Notes under the pieces: generated by a model
The model's database searches: none
The model's input: only the letters and a program-made list of their open reading frames with translations
What the model was told of the DNA's origin: nothing
In this document: positions 47,579 through 58,559 of the stretch, piece after piece
Layout: every line of letters starts with the position of its first letter
Position numbering within the stretch: position 1 is the stretch's first letter
Program-made: the position numbers and the translations under genes
Source of the DNA: Sodiomyces alkalinus F11
Lineage: Eukaryota; Ascomycota; Sordariomycetes; Glomerellales; Plectosphaerellaceae
Assembly (NCBI RefSeq): GCF_003711515.1
Contig: NW_021167084.1
Location: 1,467,932 to 1,531,931, forward strand
Direction of reading: 5' to 3'
DNA: 64,000 bases

Positions 47579-49297
47579 TCAAGGTGATTGCAAATCGCTT
47601 TCCTCCCACCTCCAGTCCCTGACTGCCAGCTCGGGACTGCCCCGAACAGCATCCAGCGGCTCCAGGTCCCGATAATCCGCGCCCGGGGCCCCGTCGTCAG
47701 GTTGGTAGGCAGGCGGACTAGGCGGCACGTCCTGGTAGACGGGCGGCGCCTCGTTATCCCAGCTGATGCCCAAGCCAGGGAAGTCGGTAAGCATGATGTT
47801 ATAGTGCATGCGCAGGATCCGGCCGGTGCCGGTCTGCGACGCGAGCTGCGGCTTGCCGACGGGCGCCCACTCCTTGGAGACGACCATCTCGACCACGAGG
47901 GCGTGGGTCACCGAGGTGCCGTCGCGGGACCCGGCGTCGCAGGCGTATCCGGGGCGGGACGAGCCCAGCATGGCGGGCGAGAGGCCGAACTCGAACTCCA
48001 AGTCCACCCGACCTTCCGTGCTGGTGTATTCCGACTTCCAGCCCCCGTGGAGGTGTTTCTCGCCGAGGGTGCGGGTTTCGGTGCGCAACACGCCTTTGCG
48101 CTGCGCCGCCTCGTCGGCGCTTGTGCTTGTGCTTGTGCCGTCGACGGCAGCAGCAGCGGCGCCGCCGCCGGGGATGTGCGGCATGTGTTTCTTGCACGCC
48201 GGTGCGACGGTCTTGATGGTCTCCTGGAGCTTCCACGTCACCTTCTTCAGCTTCCAGTACTCGACCCTCTTGGCTTCGGGGTTGGCGGTGGCGAGCCCGT
48301 CCAGGCGAAGGGCCAGGTTCTGGCCCGAGACGGCTGGGTGGATGATGCGGATGTAGGAAGCAGCAGCCTTGATGTTGGTGGGCGGGAAGATGCGGACGGA
48401 CTGGTGCGGGGTGTCGGGTCGGAGGAGAGAGCGCTTCACTTCGAAGATGCGGTCGAAAGACAGGCGCGAGGGCTTGAGGGCGGGCGAAGCGTCCGGGTGG
48501 GATGCGAACACGGCCTCGGCACGAAATTCGTAGGAGATGGAGAGGAGCGAGGTTTCCATGGTGGTAGGGAGGTGGCCGTCGAGAAGAACGGAAAAGGGGA
48601 AAGCATGGCGGCCGCGGCGCAGAGCGGAGGGTACACCATCGCGGGTGTGGAGGAAGACCCAACGCTTGAGCTCGGTGTACTGGTCGGTACAGTCGGCGCA
48701 GTGGGAGGAGAAGGGCCGTTTGTGGTGCACGTGGATGAGCAAGGTGGCGATGAAGGAGTCCACGTCCAATGCCTCGTCTTTGATGTCGAGGAAAAGCTGG
48801 CCTGACACCAGGGCGCCGGTGGAGGCTTCGGCCTCGCCATAGAAGATGATTGGCGGGCTCTCGACCTCCCAGCTCAGGGAGGCGTGCGGGTTTTCGCGAC
48901 GTTCCTTGCTTCGGCCGAAAGGCATAGACAGTCGGCGGGCGTGGCTGCTGTCATGCTGCTGCTTCACCTTCTCCTTGCTGTCTTTCACATCACCACGTTC
49001 CCTGCTCCCCCTCCTCCTCCTCCTCTCGCTTCGGATGTTGGCCGGGACGGGTTCTGGGGCGTACATTTGAATGAAGGGGACGAAATGGTCACTGCCGTCA
49101 TCAGACACGCTGGGGGTGCGGCAAAACTGACGGTCGATGCGACTCCGAGTGGGAGAACGAGAGTGGGAGGAATCGCGACGCTGAGAACTAGAGTCAGATT
49201 CAGAACGCGGGTGGATGGAAGATTTGAGGGAGGATTTGGCGGCGGCAGAGAGAGTCTCTGTGGAGGAGCGTAGAAAGTCGGCGACTCGGTGTGGCAT
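47579..49297 (-). CDS. Ldb19/Art1-type arrestin-related trafficking adaptor
   Basis: A single exon of 572 residues starting MPHRVADFLRS. Residues 1-145 are Ser/Arg-rich and disordered. From about 146 (ESPPIIFYGEAEASTGALVS) the sequence follows the LDB19 arrestin-N pattern, including SSHCADCTDQYTELKRWVF near 197-215, then an arrestin-C-like part ending near 510. Two PPxY motifs, PPVY (518-521) and PPAY (528-531), are the binding sites for the WW domains of the Rsp5/Nedd4 ubiquitin ligase. By family knowledge such adaptors bring the ligase to plasma-membrane permeases and trigger endocytosis when nutrients change. The start is chosen because the open frame upstream crosses a 28-base A tract (minus strand) and has no homology. 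There is a Ser/Thr/Ala insertion around residues 380-397. Confidence 0.9.
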   Translation of the reverse strand: MPHRVADFLRSSTETLSAAAKSSLKSSIHPRSESDSSSQRRDSSHSRSPTRSRIDRQFCRTPSVSDDGSDHFVPFIQMYAPEPVPANIRSERRRRRGSRERGDVKDSKEKVKQQHDSSHARRLSMPFGRSKERRENPHASLSWEVESPPIIFYGEAEASTGALVSGQLFLDIKDEALDVDSFIATLLIHVHHKRPFSSHCADCTDQYTELKRWVFLHTRDGVPSALRRGRHAFPFSVLLDGHLPTTMETSLLSISYEFRAEAVFASHPDASPALKPSRLSFDRIFEVKRSLLRPDTPHQSVRIFPPTNIKAAASYIRIIHPAVSGQNLALRLDGLATANPEAKRVEYWKLKKVTWKLQETIKTVAPACKKHMPHIPGGGAAAAAVDGTSTSTSADEAAQRKGVLRTETRTLGEKHLHGGWKSEYTSTEGRVDLEFEFGLSPAMLGSSRPGYACDAGSRDGTSVTHALVVEMVVSKEWAPVGKPQLASQTGTGRILRMHYNIMLTDFPGLGISWDNEAPPVYQDVPPSPPAYQPDDGAPGADYRDLEPLDAVRGSPELAVRDWRWEESDLQSP

Positions 49298-49309
49298 TTT
49301 GGCGGTGGG

Positions 49310-49337
49310 TTTTTTTTTTTTTTTTTTTTTTTTTTTT
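49310..49337. repeat. Homopolymer T28 (A28 in arrestin mRNA leader)
   Basis: 28 uninterrupted T on the plus strand, beginning 13 bases upstream of the arrestin start codon on the minus strand. If transcribed, it gives a poly(A) stretch in the 5' leader. Confidence 0.9.
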
Positions 49338-52300
49338 GGGCAGGACACACCTGGTGTGACGTGCTGTGACGTGGCTGTACCTGGGTTGCAGCGGCCCGTT
49401 CTCCTTGCCTTGTTTGCTTGCTTGTCCGAGGCGAAAGAAGTGACAGTAAATTGTAGAATTGTCTGCCCAAGTCTCTCTGTCTCCCCAAGTCCAAGTCGCA
49501 ATGCCTGTCTTTCCCTTCCCTTCGCTTTGATTCTTTCCTTGCCTGTTGTCCCTCGACTCGTCTGTGGAGAACTGGGGTGTACCGGACAAATTCGCCGATT
49601 GTTAACCTTGAAGGTCCAATGTCTTTGGACACCGCAACGGGTAGTGAGCTGGTCTGTTTGCTTGTCAATCTTCGTTTCGATGGAAGAGAGGCCGAACAAC
49701 TGCAGCGTCTCCTTTCGTTATTAATGGTTCACAGCCTGGAAAGGTGTCGGTTGAAGGAGAAAAGCAGGCTTCCAAAAGATAAGTAACACGACAAAGAAGG
49801 GCAACTCCTCGTGGCTTTATGGTTTTGGTTTTATTCCTCGACCGTCAGCCCCCCTTTCCTTCCCTCTCGGTAGCTTCAGCTTCGCGTCGACGATGGGCCC
49901 TAGTTCGATGACTTTCCATAAATCGAGTAACTATGTGTCATGGAATAAAGAAGTGACCCCACTTGGGATTCTCGTCTCCAATGTTGACACTGTGCTGACA
50001 ATGTACAGCCCTCTCCAACAAAGGGTCACGGGGTTAGGTCCCCCGCCTTTTACTGGTCAATCTATGTCTTTTAGACTTGCGTTACGAGCGTCGTACAGTG
50101 TGGCAGTCTTACAGGCGGGCTAACACGGCCTAGGCAGAGCGCACACACAGCCCGAGCCAATATGTCCGGCTGACTTTGTTTGCATTGACTATGGTGGTGT
50201 GTCCGGTCCGTCCGGTTCTTTGTTCCTCCAGGGGCATTTACGGCATTGATGAAAGCCTCGATTCTGAGAGGACACGCCATGTTGCTGTGTTTTCAATCGG
50301 AATAAGCATCATGTAGCAGTTATATTAAGATCGTTACTGCGCCATATGAATCGGGAGGGTTCTCTGCTCAGACTGTGATAATGGTAATATAATTACCTGG
50401 CATACCTTACGCATAGATGATCTGATGTTCATTCGTATCGAATTTTCTTCCCCGACCATACACGGCACAACGGAGTAGATCCCAGCTCTCGAGTACTCCG
50501 CAGATCCGTACAGAGTGGTGTCCATAAATTATTTGGACACTTTTTTCTTCGCGCAATGAATAAAAGTAAGGTGGGTATCCAAGTGCTGTTTCTGAGAGAA
50601 ACATATATCCCTTTGTAACTATCTACTTACACCAACCAGTATCCTAAGTATAGAACGAAGCATATAGCCTCTTCTTTTGCACCTATTAATTAAGTGAATA
50701 CGAAGTACAGAGTAGAAAATGGAAGAGCAATATGGGTAGTGTTATCGGGGAAATAAAGACCGGAAGGGGTAAAAAAAAAGGAACAAAAGAAATCGATCAC
50801 GGGACGCTAATCCCCACATCATACCGTACCGTACCTTACCGAGCTTCAATTCCCGGTGGGTCTTTTTTTTTTTTCCCTTCCTTTTTCCCCTTCCTTTTTC
50901 CCCGCATTCCTCCCACTCCAATCCCGTCTTCTGCCTCGATTATTTCAGCGTTAGAAACTCCGAAATAACACGTTCTTCTCTCCTCTCGAATGCCTTATTC
51001 CAGTCCGATAGCTGAACGGTAATTCATTACTCGGTGTTCTGAAATTCGCGTTCCTCTCTAAGGTACACGTAATTACAAATTACCATCTACAGATTCCGCT
51101 AACCACTTGAGTAGAGGTCAGAGCACCCCTTGCAGATCCAAGATCCGGCACCAGCCCCTGGTCTAGACCATTACCCCAGGATATGATGTCAGGGTCCCGC
51201 ACACAGGGCGGTTAAGCGGTGAAATTCACTTGTGATGCCCTTCCTCATATTCTCAGCAAACACTTAGGTAGGTACGAAGTACCTTAGGTAGCTGTCAAGC
51301 ACGTTGCTGCTGCGGGAGAAGAAATTTAATTCCTCCGTAAAACAAACCCTCACCGATATGGGTTGGTTTCGTCGAAATGGTCGCCCCAAATGAGGACCGA
51401 TTGGCCGAGACAGATGGAGAAAGAGACATTGAACGTTTCTTTCGGGCAATGGTCACCGTAGCTTCTCCCCTCATCATCTTTCCCAGAACGCAGAACGGCC
51501 AATTTTACTCCGTGGGCTGGAGCCGACACTCTTACCCCACAATTTTGTCCCATGTGACTGGCCGCACGTCTGAAAACAGCCACACTGACAGTACCTTGCC
51601 CTGGCTTTCATCCAGTTCTCGACTCCCAACTCGTTACTTCTCCGGGGGCCGCGGAGATGATAAACTGGTTTAAAAAACAGGTTTAAAAAAGAAAACCATA
51701 ATGAAGAGAGACTTGGGCGCTGTCGGTCATTCTTCTGTAAGACACACACAGATTCTTATTAGCTTCATATCCAGAGCGTAAGCCCTAGGTACTTGGGAAA
51801 CCTTGACTCGTCTCTCAGATACTTCGACATCCCGAATCTCGCCAGTCCTTCTCACAGTTAATGTGTGCGCAATTATATATCCGTAAAGTTATAGATGTTC
51901 GCGCTACACCATGTGCAGCTGTCGTCTGGACCCTAACGATTAACTACAAAAATAAAATCTTTTCTCTTCTTTCTTGACCACTCTCCTAGCGGGCCCGACC
52001 CTACACGTGTACGTACGTTGTACTCCGTGCTTGTCGGGATCCGAAACTCGAATTTCTGCAGTCCTTGCGTCGAGTTTTGTCGAGCTTCGACCGAAAGGCT
52101 GATCCGGTAATTTCTGTTACCCAAGTATTACTCAATCAAATCCACCATACCATGGGCCGGCAAACACAATCATTTGCCCAGACCCCAATACAAAGGAAAG
52201 CTGCTGAGTCATTAAGCCCAGTAGTGATTTGTCATCACTAAGAACCGACACGATGTCCTTCTTCCTCGGGAATCGCGAGACTACGACTAACCTCGAAAAT

Positions 52301-52901
52301 ACTTGCGGATAAAGACAAATTTATCAGAAGTTTCTGTACCGCATGCTCTCCGTGCTGGCTATCTGAATTCACATGTCTCATTGAGAGGAATCCATACTTT
52401 GGAGGGTTTCCCCGGACAAAGCTCCTCGGCCTGAGTCCGGTTACCGGTAACGCAAGTCCCAACGGTCCGAAACGGAGGCCCCGTCGGACCCGTCCGGGCC
52501 AGGCTCACGGGCGTCGGAGCCGGCCGTCGTCCCAGATTCTGTTACCTGATAACTAGCCAAGGACCGTCGCCGGTCCTGTGGGTCGGTTCTACGATCCGAC
52601 CCTTGCGCTTGGCCTGTCCGTCCCACCCACATGAGATTGTCTATTCTCTTATCCTTTTGGCAAACCACGTCCCACGAGTTGCGCCCGTATGCTCATATAA
52701 GTCCAGTCAGTACCAAAGTAACTCAGGGTAAGGCGTGTAGGCGCCATAGAACTCTCCCAGGTAATCATTATGTTCTCCCTCATCGGGTTCGAAACATGAA
52801 GCCCACGGGGGAAACTTGTAAATGTCTCCAAGCGTCATCATTCATCTTGATTCCTTCATTATCTACTATGTTATTTTATGATCCTTCCGGGGGTCCCTCC
52901 C
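49338..52901. other. Gene-poor stretch between arrestin and aminopeptidase genes
   Basis: The first few hundred bases are arrestin promoter. No other convincing frame on either strand. Short features only: T-rich/CT block at 50863-50910, a TAGGTAGGTAC..GTACCTTAGGTA inverted motif at 51264-51290 and a GC-rich patch at 52440-52630. Confidence 0.5.
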
Positions 52902-54274
52902 TCACAAAGACGTCTCAGGAGCAAAAGGCCAGTAGCCCAGCTCATAGAGATACCCCGTGGTGAGCTTAGCATGCTGGTAGACGTGGTCAAAGTCGACCGT
53001 GTCCATCGTGTCGTTGGGCGTGTGGATGAGCGGGTTATGGTTCCCAAAGGGGGTCTCGAACACGAACGAGGAGCGGTAGCCGTTGCGGTTGGCCGACGCG
53101 TGGTCGGAGCAGGCGTAGCCGCACCGGGACTCCTCGTAGGGGATGTCGGTGTACTCGCCGATGAGGAGCTTCATGTACTCGTTCTGCGAGGGCGAGGTCC
53201 AGTCGGTGACGAGGCCGAAGCGCTCGATGCCGTCGCGGCCCTTGTAGCCCACCATGTCCTGGTTCAGCATGGCGACGACCTGGCGGTTCAGGCCGCGGTA
53301 CTGGGTGAAGATGTCCTGCGAGCCGAGCAGGCCGGCCTCCTCGGCGCCGTACCAGTGGAACTCGATGGTGTTGAGGAGGTCGCCGTCGGCGATGCGGGGG
53401 TCGGTGAGCAGCACGCGCAGGGCGTCGAGGATCATGAGGGAGCCGGAGCCGTCGTCGTCTGGGAGATGGTGTGAGTGACAGGTCACGCGAAGTGGAAGAA
53501 GAGAGAGAACAAAAAAAGCAAAAAAGAAATAAAAATAAAAAAAGAATAGAAAAAGAAACCAATATAAAAGGAAAGGAAAGAAACGTAAAAGAAACGTACC
53601 GGCACCCGGAGCACGGCCGGCACCCCGATCACCGGAAATGACCGAGTCCAGGTGAGCACCGACCACGACGATGCGGTCGCGGTCCGAGCCAGGGATGGTA
53701 GCCACAATGCTGGGCTGGGCCCAGGCGACGTGGCGGACAAGGCGGACGGTGGCGAGCGGGTTGCCGCTCGCCTGGATGACCTCGCGGACGCGCTCGTACA
53801 GCCACTCGGCGGCGGCGACGCCGTACTGGGACTGGTAGTAGCGGTTGTGGAAGGTGGTGAACTCCTCGAGTTGGGTCTTGATCGTGTCGAGGTCGATCTT
53901 GGCGTGGAGCTTCTCGACGGTGCAGCGCTGGTGCAGCTTGTTGGGGAAAGGGCGGGAGTCGTCCTCGAGGAGGCGGAGGGCGGAGATCTCGGCGTCCTTG
54001 AACTCGGTGATGTCGAAGAAGTGCTTGCCTTGCTGTGCGGTGTGTCAGAGAGTCCCAGGATTCCCCTAACAAGACAACGCAAAGAGGTACTGGGGAAGCA
54101 TGGAGAGAGGGGAAGTTCACGTACATCCATCAATTGGAACTTCTCCTCCTCGGTCACCTCGATCGTCTCGCCAGGTGCGGTCTCAAGAGTGAACATCTTG
54201 GTAGCACGCTCCATAGGGGCCGTGGCCGTAGCCGTGGCGGCGAGGGCCGCGAGGATGGGGGTGGTGTAACGCAT
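52902..54274 (-). CDS. lap1: Leucine aminopeptidase 1 (secreted M28 metallopeptidase)
   Basis: Exons are 54274-54125, 54032-53600 and 53458-52902, giving 379 residues. MRYTTPILAALAATATATA is a signal peptide, followed by a propeptide region with FFDITEF near 54-60. M28 zinc-site residues are all present: H177 in GAHLDS, the bridging Asp in GADDDGSGS (195-197), catalytic E234 and ligand E235 in GAEEAGLLGS, D262 in NQDMVGY and H340 in LIHTPNDT. C307 and C311 (CGYAC) form the conserved disulfide near SDHAS. It removes N-terminal residues, preferably Leu, from peptides outside the cell. Junctions restore family sequence (LMD|QGKHFF; PGA|DDDGSG). The second intron (141 bases) is almost pure pyrimidine on the coding strand. 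Confidence 0.95.
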
Positions 54275-55480
54275 GACGACGGTCGGCTCGGGGAGGGGTA
54301 GAACGGGTCTAGGAAACTGAACTCAATCAAGTTGGACGGGACGTCGTGGAGAGAGTCTGAGCTGGAGAGGAGGAGGCAGGAGAACCAAGGTCGGAACGAG
54401 CCTTCATATAGGTGCACAAGTGATATGGGCATGCGGTCCGACACTGTTGACCGACTCCGAGTCATCGACTGGCTTCACATGGCGGCATCGTCAACCCTTG
54501 CTTGGTGGTTGGTACCCCAGAGCCCCAGTCTGATTGTCCCCTCCGAGCTACGCTTGAAAGGGAAGCTGGTTGACGAGGAATGATCCTCAAGCTCCAAGCA
54601 GTTGCATAGAGCTTCCAGAAGAGAGCGACGAACCTGGATTACCTAGTAAGCCTTACGTAGTCCCCCGGCGGTTGGGAATGTAAACCAGAGGGCCTGGGCT
54701 CGGGGTTGCATTCAGGAGGAAACGCCCTCCTCTATTGGTCTTGTCCTGTCTGAAGTAGGTCGACCTTGTTGTCTGTCATGTTGTCACCAGATGGGCGGTT
54801 TTGTGCAACCGAATGAATGGTTCAAATGACCGATCCCCCTATCAATTGATCAATCCGCATGCCCTTGCCTTCTTTCACGGTGCGCAAAATAACAAGCTCC
54901 GCAGGTCTTCGCTCGCCAGCCCCAAGAGCTGAGACCAGAAAAGGAATCTCGTTTGATCCCAGTTAGCGGTTGAGCGGGACCTCGTAACCCATCCGGAGAA
55001 GACGGCTGAATAGGGAAGGTGATAGACCGGGCCAAGCGATCCGGGGCTTTCAGTCCTGGCCTGATTGCACGACTTTTCCATTGGAAAATCGGTATTTCGG
55101 TATTAATCCTTGATGCAGGGAAAACTCCGTGGGCCACACTTGCAATTCTGGTCTAGTGTACAACGTAAGTATGTATATCGTTTTTTTCTTGTCGAAGCGA
55201 GCGGTGGCGGATTCGATAATTAATTGCCATGCCGCAGACGCTGGGAGAGGGGTCAATCTTTGGCCTCCGCTCGCTCGGTTAAGGGTACAGAGGATTCCAG
55301 CCGCTACAGGAAACAAGAAGGCTCCAACGACCAGAGTGTGGGTGTTCACTGGCCGAGTTTGCGATACGTTCTTGATGAATTGTGTAAATAAATGCGCAAC
55401 ACTGCGTAACCCATGGAAACGCCTGCGAGGAAGGACAGCGTGTAACAAGACCGGTGGTGGCCGACTTGGAAGGGATCAGA
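54275..55480. other. Intergenic between lap1 and F-box-like gene
   Basis: Contains the lap1 promoter (left) and the 3' flank of the F-box-like gene (right). I see no gene. Confidence 0.5.
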
Positions 55481-56773
55481 TCATGCGGAAGCAGAGCCAA
55501 CCGCGCCCCTGTAGAGTGCCCTTGCCATCTGCAGCTCCCATCTGACATCAATCCAGGACGCCGAGACACCGAACTTGGGTTCCCCGGAACGAGGATCCTC
55601 GTCATCAGGCTCGGACTCGGGATCGCTGGCAGGGTACGAGATGCCCATACCGTCGTAAAACGTGCCGCGGCCCTCCTCCTCGTCGTCGCCCATGAGCCAT
55701 TCGTCGGGGATAACGTCACGCCGCAAGTCGCGCCGGAGACTGCGCACCTCCCGCGTCTTGCGCAGGTACTCGGGTGTCAGGAACACCCCGGAGGACAACT
55801 GCTGGCCATGTCGGCAGTAATACCTCCGGATGCGGAGCTGTCGGACCTTGGCGTCCACCCTGCGCCGGTCGCCGAGCCGGCTTTTCACAACATGGGAAAG
55901 GGTCCGCCGGTTGATGCGGCCATCCTCGAGAGAGCGGCGAAGTTCCCGCCACGCGGCCGAGGGCACGACCGACCACGCCGGAGACGACGAAGAAGCAGAA
56001 GCCGAAGCCGAAACCGAAGCGGAAGCAGCCGCCGAAGCAGCCGCCGAAGCAGCCGCCGCCCACTTGTTATACTCCTCCTCGGCGAAGAGGGCCGTCAGGG
56101 CCGGACGCCAGAGGAACGAGACCTCAAAGGCGTCGTAGTCGACGCGGAGACCGGGCAGCTCGGTGTCGTTGGCGATGCGGCGCACGACGAGCACGTGCGG
56201 GGGCACCTCGTGCCTGTTCTCCGGCGGCTGCGGGGCGGTGTAGGCCTCGACTCGACGGCGCCACTGGCACACGAGGGCCTGGTGGACGGTGGTGACGCCG
56301 TCCGGGTAGGCGAGGGCGTCGGCGGCGCAGAGGCGCTCGGGCCCGTGGTGGGCGTGCAGCTCCTTGTCGGTGTAGATGGCGCGGGAGCCGTCGTCGGACA
56401 GGCGGTCGAACTCGAGGATGAAGTCGAGCGGGCGCGGGTCGCCATGGATGTCGGTGACGGGGTCGAAGGCGAGGAACTCGAGGCGGCTGCGGCGGAGGTG
56501 GAGGTCGACGAAGACGCGCTCGGTGACGGATTTCAGGAAGCGGGATGTGAGGCGGAGGTTGAGCCAGGCGCGGGGGATGTAGCGGCTGTCGGTGATGGAG
56601 GCTATGATCTGGCACCAGATTTCGGGGGGGAGACAGGGTAACCTTGGAGAATGGGTGATGTTGCGCTGATGGCCGCCGTCATTTTCATTGGCGTCGTGGT
56701 GGTGTTTTTGCTGTTTTTGCTGTTTTCTCTCGGGTGGTGGTCGGGCTCGCTCGGCATCGTCGCTGTTCGTCAT
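55481..56773 (-). CDS. F-box-like domain protein
   Basis: A single exon of 430 residues from MTNSDDAERARPPP. After a Gln/His-rich start, residues about 45-92 read LPCLPPEIWCQIIASITDSR and later LNLRLTSRFLKSVTERVF, the pattern of fungal F-box-like domains (L-P-xE-h-h..I, then AxxxLRLTSRxF). F-box proteins link substrates to the Skp1-cullin ubiquitin ligase. The rest has no clear repeats. An Ala/Ser-rich tract (about 266-292) encoded by near-repeating GCnGCnTCn codons precedes a basic helical region with RRYYCRHGQ. The acidic segment GDDEEEGRG follows. The start at 56773 is preferred because the upstream in-frame sequence to 56905 is not protein-like. Confidence 0.75.
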   Translation of the reverse strand: MTNSDDAERARPPPERKQQKQQKHHHDANENDGGHQRNITHSPRLPCLPPEIWCQIIASITDSRYIPRAWLNLRLTSRFLKSVTERVFVDLHLRRSRLEFLAFDPVTDIHGDPRPLDFILEFDRLSDDGSRAIYTDKELHAHHGPERLCAADALAYPDGVTTVHQALVCQWRRRVEAYTAPQPPENRHEVPPHVLVVRRIANDTELPGLRVDYDAFEVSFLWRPALTALFAEEEYNKWAAAASAAASAAASASVSASASASSSSPAWSVVPSAAWRELRRSLEDGRINRRTLSHVVKSRLGDRRRVDAKVRQLRIRRYYCRHGQQLSSGVFLTPEYLRKTREVRSLRRDLRRDVIPDEWLMGDDEEEGRGTFYDGMGISYPASDPESEPDDEDPRSGEPKFGVSASWIDVRWELQMARALYRGAVGSASA

Positions 56774-57628
56774 CCTGGGCGAGAGTGAGTTGGGCAGGGA
56801 GTCTGAATCATCCCGATGGATCGAGCTCAGTTGGAGTGAAGAGTGTGTGAAGATATAGGTCACGCATTGTAGGTTGTACGGGAGCGAGACGTGTAGGGCG
56901 CGCAATGGATGAGGCCATGTTGGTTATAACTGGGGGAGGAGAAATCGGATGCAGGGGGATCGGGGCGTGGTTGGCGGAAATGACGCAAGGACGCGTACAA
57001 GGTCTGTGCAACGGTGAAGCAACGGTGTACACGTACCTTGTATCTTAGCCAACAGCAACGGCGACCATTGGTGACGGCGGTCGGTTCGCTTACTCAGCGA
57101 CGAGTTGGAAATCTGATTGACCTTAGATCTTGACCTTCGGTGTACACATTGTCACCGCATTTTCACCTAGTAGTATTTCCCGGCTTCTGTTTCTTGTAAA
57201 AATCTTCTTTTATTAGATCAACTAACAAAAATGTCCTTGGAACGGCGAAATGTCAGATGATCCCTGCAGGAATTCGCTTCACCTGCGGAACTTCGGAAAG
57301 CAGCGGGATTTGCGACCGATAGAAGACGCCGGGAACAACGACTTGGAGAGACGGAGTACGGAGCAATACTTTCTTCCCTACACATTCCCACATGCATGCA
57401 TGCCGTCATCAAGCGCGCCCTTCGGTCGTCAAGGTACCTTATATCAAGGTACCTTATAGATAGGTTGGATATGCGCTGGGCAATACCACACTTATACAGT
57501 TACACTCACTCACTCTTTTTGACTCTCCTTTCCCTTTTATTTTCTTCTCATCGAAATACTTTGATTTAAAACCATCCAGATTCAAGACCCAGAAAACAGG
57601 TTACAGCCTACTGGACCTCTGCGACAAA
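56774..57628. other. Divergent promoter region (F-box-like gene and maleylacetoacetate isomerase)
   Basis: An 855-base interval between two genes transcribed apart. It contains two AAGGTACCTT palindromes (57430-57456), an ACGGAGTAC motif (57351-57359) and a CT-rich leader just before the isomerase ATG. No gene is seen. Confidence 0.55.
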
Positions 57629-58351
57629 ATGCCCGACTTCACCCTCTACAGCTACTTCCGCTCCTCCTGCTCGGCCAGGCTGCGCATAGCCCTCAACCTC
57701 AAGAACCTAAACTATGACCTCGTCCCCGTCAACCTCCTCAAAGGCGAGCAGCTCTCAGAATCCCACCGGGCCCTCAACCCTTCCGCCTCGGTGCCCCTCC
57801 TCGTCTGTCACAACACCCCATCTGCTTCATCCTCCTCCTCCTCGTCATCATCATCATCCGATTCACATCCGTTCAAAATCACCCAATCCGTCGCCGCCCT
57901 AGAATACCTCGAAGAAGCCCATCCTTCAACCCCGGCACTCCTACCCTCCGATCCCCGCGCCCGCGCCACCGCCCGTAGCCTGGCCCTGACGGTGGCCTGC
58001 GACATCCAACCAGTCACGAACCTGCGCGTGGCGAGACGCGTGCGCCATCTCGGCGCAGGAGACGCCCAGGTAGACGAGTGGATGCGCGGGCTCATGGCCG
58101 AGGGCCTCGCGGCTTACGAGACGCTCGTCGCTTCCTCGGCCGGCACTTACTCGGTGGGCGACGACGTCTCGATTGCGGATTGCTGTCTCGCTCCTGCTGT
58201 TTGGAATGCGAGGAGATATGGCGTTGATTTGTCTCCCTTTCCCGTTATTCACCGCATCATGGCGCAGTTGGAGGAACTCCCTGCTGTGAAGAAAGCTGGG
58301 TACTTTGTGCAGCCTGATACTCCCGAGTCTTTAAGGGGCAAGGCGGATTAA
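57629..58351 (+). CDS. maiA: Maleylacetoacetate isomerase (zeta-class GST)
   Basis: A single exon of 240 residues. The zeta-class signature SSCSARLRIALNLK starts at residue 12; its Ser/Cys residues hold glutathione. Also present are NPSASVPLLV and TQSVAALEYLEEAHP (glutathione site), and SIADCCLAPAVWNARRYGVD in the C-terminal helical domain. It isomerises maleylacetoacetate to fumarylacetoacetate, the step before fumarylacetoacetase in phenylalanine/tyrosine catabolism. That next enzyme is encoded just downstream on the opposite strand, which strongly supports the assignment over a general GST. An 11-Ser run (67-77) encoded by mixed TCC/TCA/TCG codons lengthens the loop before the TQS motif. 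Confidence 0.93.
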   Translation: MPDFTLYSYFRSSCSARLRIALNLKNLNYDLVPVNLLKGEQLSESHRALNPSASVPLLVCHNTPSASSSSSSSSSSSDSHPFKITQSVAALEYLEEAHPSTPALLPSDPRARATARSLALTVACDIQPVTNLRVARRVRHLGAGDAQVDEWMRGLMAEGLAAYETLVASSAGTYSVGDDVSIADCCLAPAVWNARRYGVDLSPFPVIHRIMAQLEELPAVKKAGYFVQPDTPESLRGKAD

Positions 58352-58559
58352 ATGAAGGTAGACCGTAGACTTGAATTTTCTCTATGGACTTGGGACATGC
58401 AAAAGTTGAAGAGACATGGTACAATTGTGTGGCTGGAGACGATCAATTATCTTCTTAAGAATATCCACCAATTCTAACACACCAGGCCAACTTCGGCATC
58501 AACTCCCGTCCGACATTTCTATATTGTCCAGTAATAGAATACTAGGGGTAACACATCCA

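Noticed and set aside
47588..48805. 405-codon open frame antisense to the arrestin gene
   Set aside because: Antisense shadow with Gly/Val/Ala/Asp bias and no recognisable domain.
49298..49699. Upstream in-frame extension of the arrestin protein by 134 residues
   Set aside because: It would be translated through a 28-base A tract into poly-Lys and has no family similarity; the Met at 49297 is the better start.
55454..56641. 395-codon open frame antisense to the F-box-like gene
   Set aside because: Shadow of the GC-rich minus-strand gene; no conserved motif.
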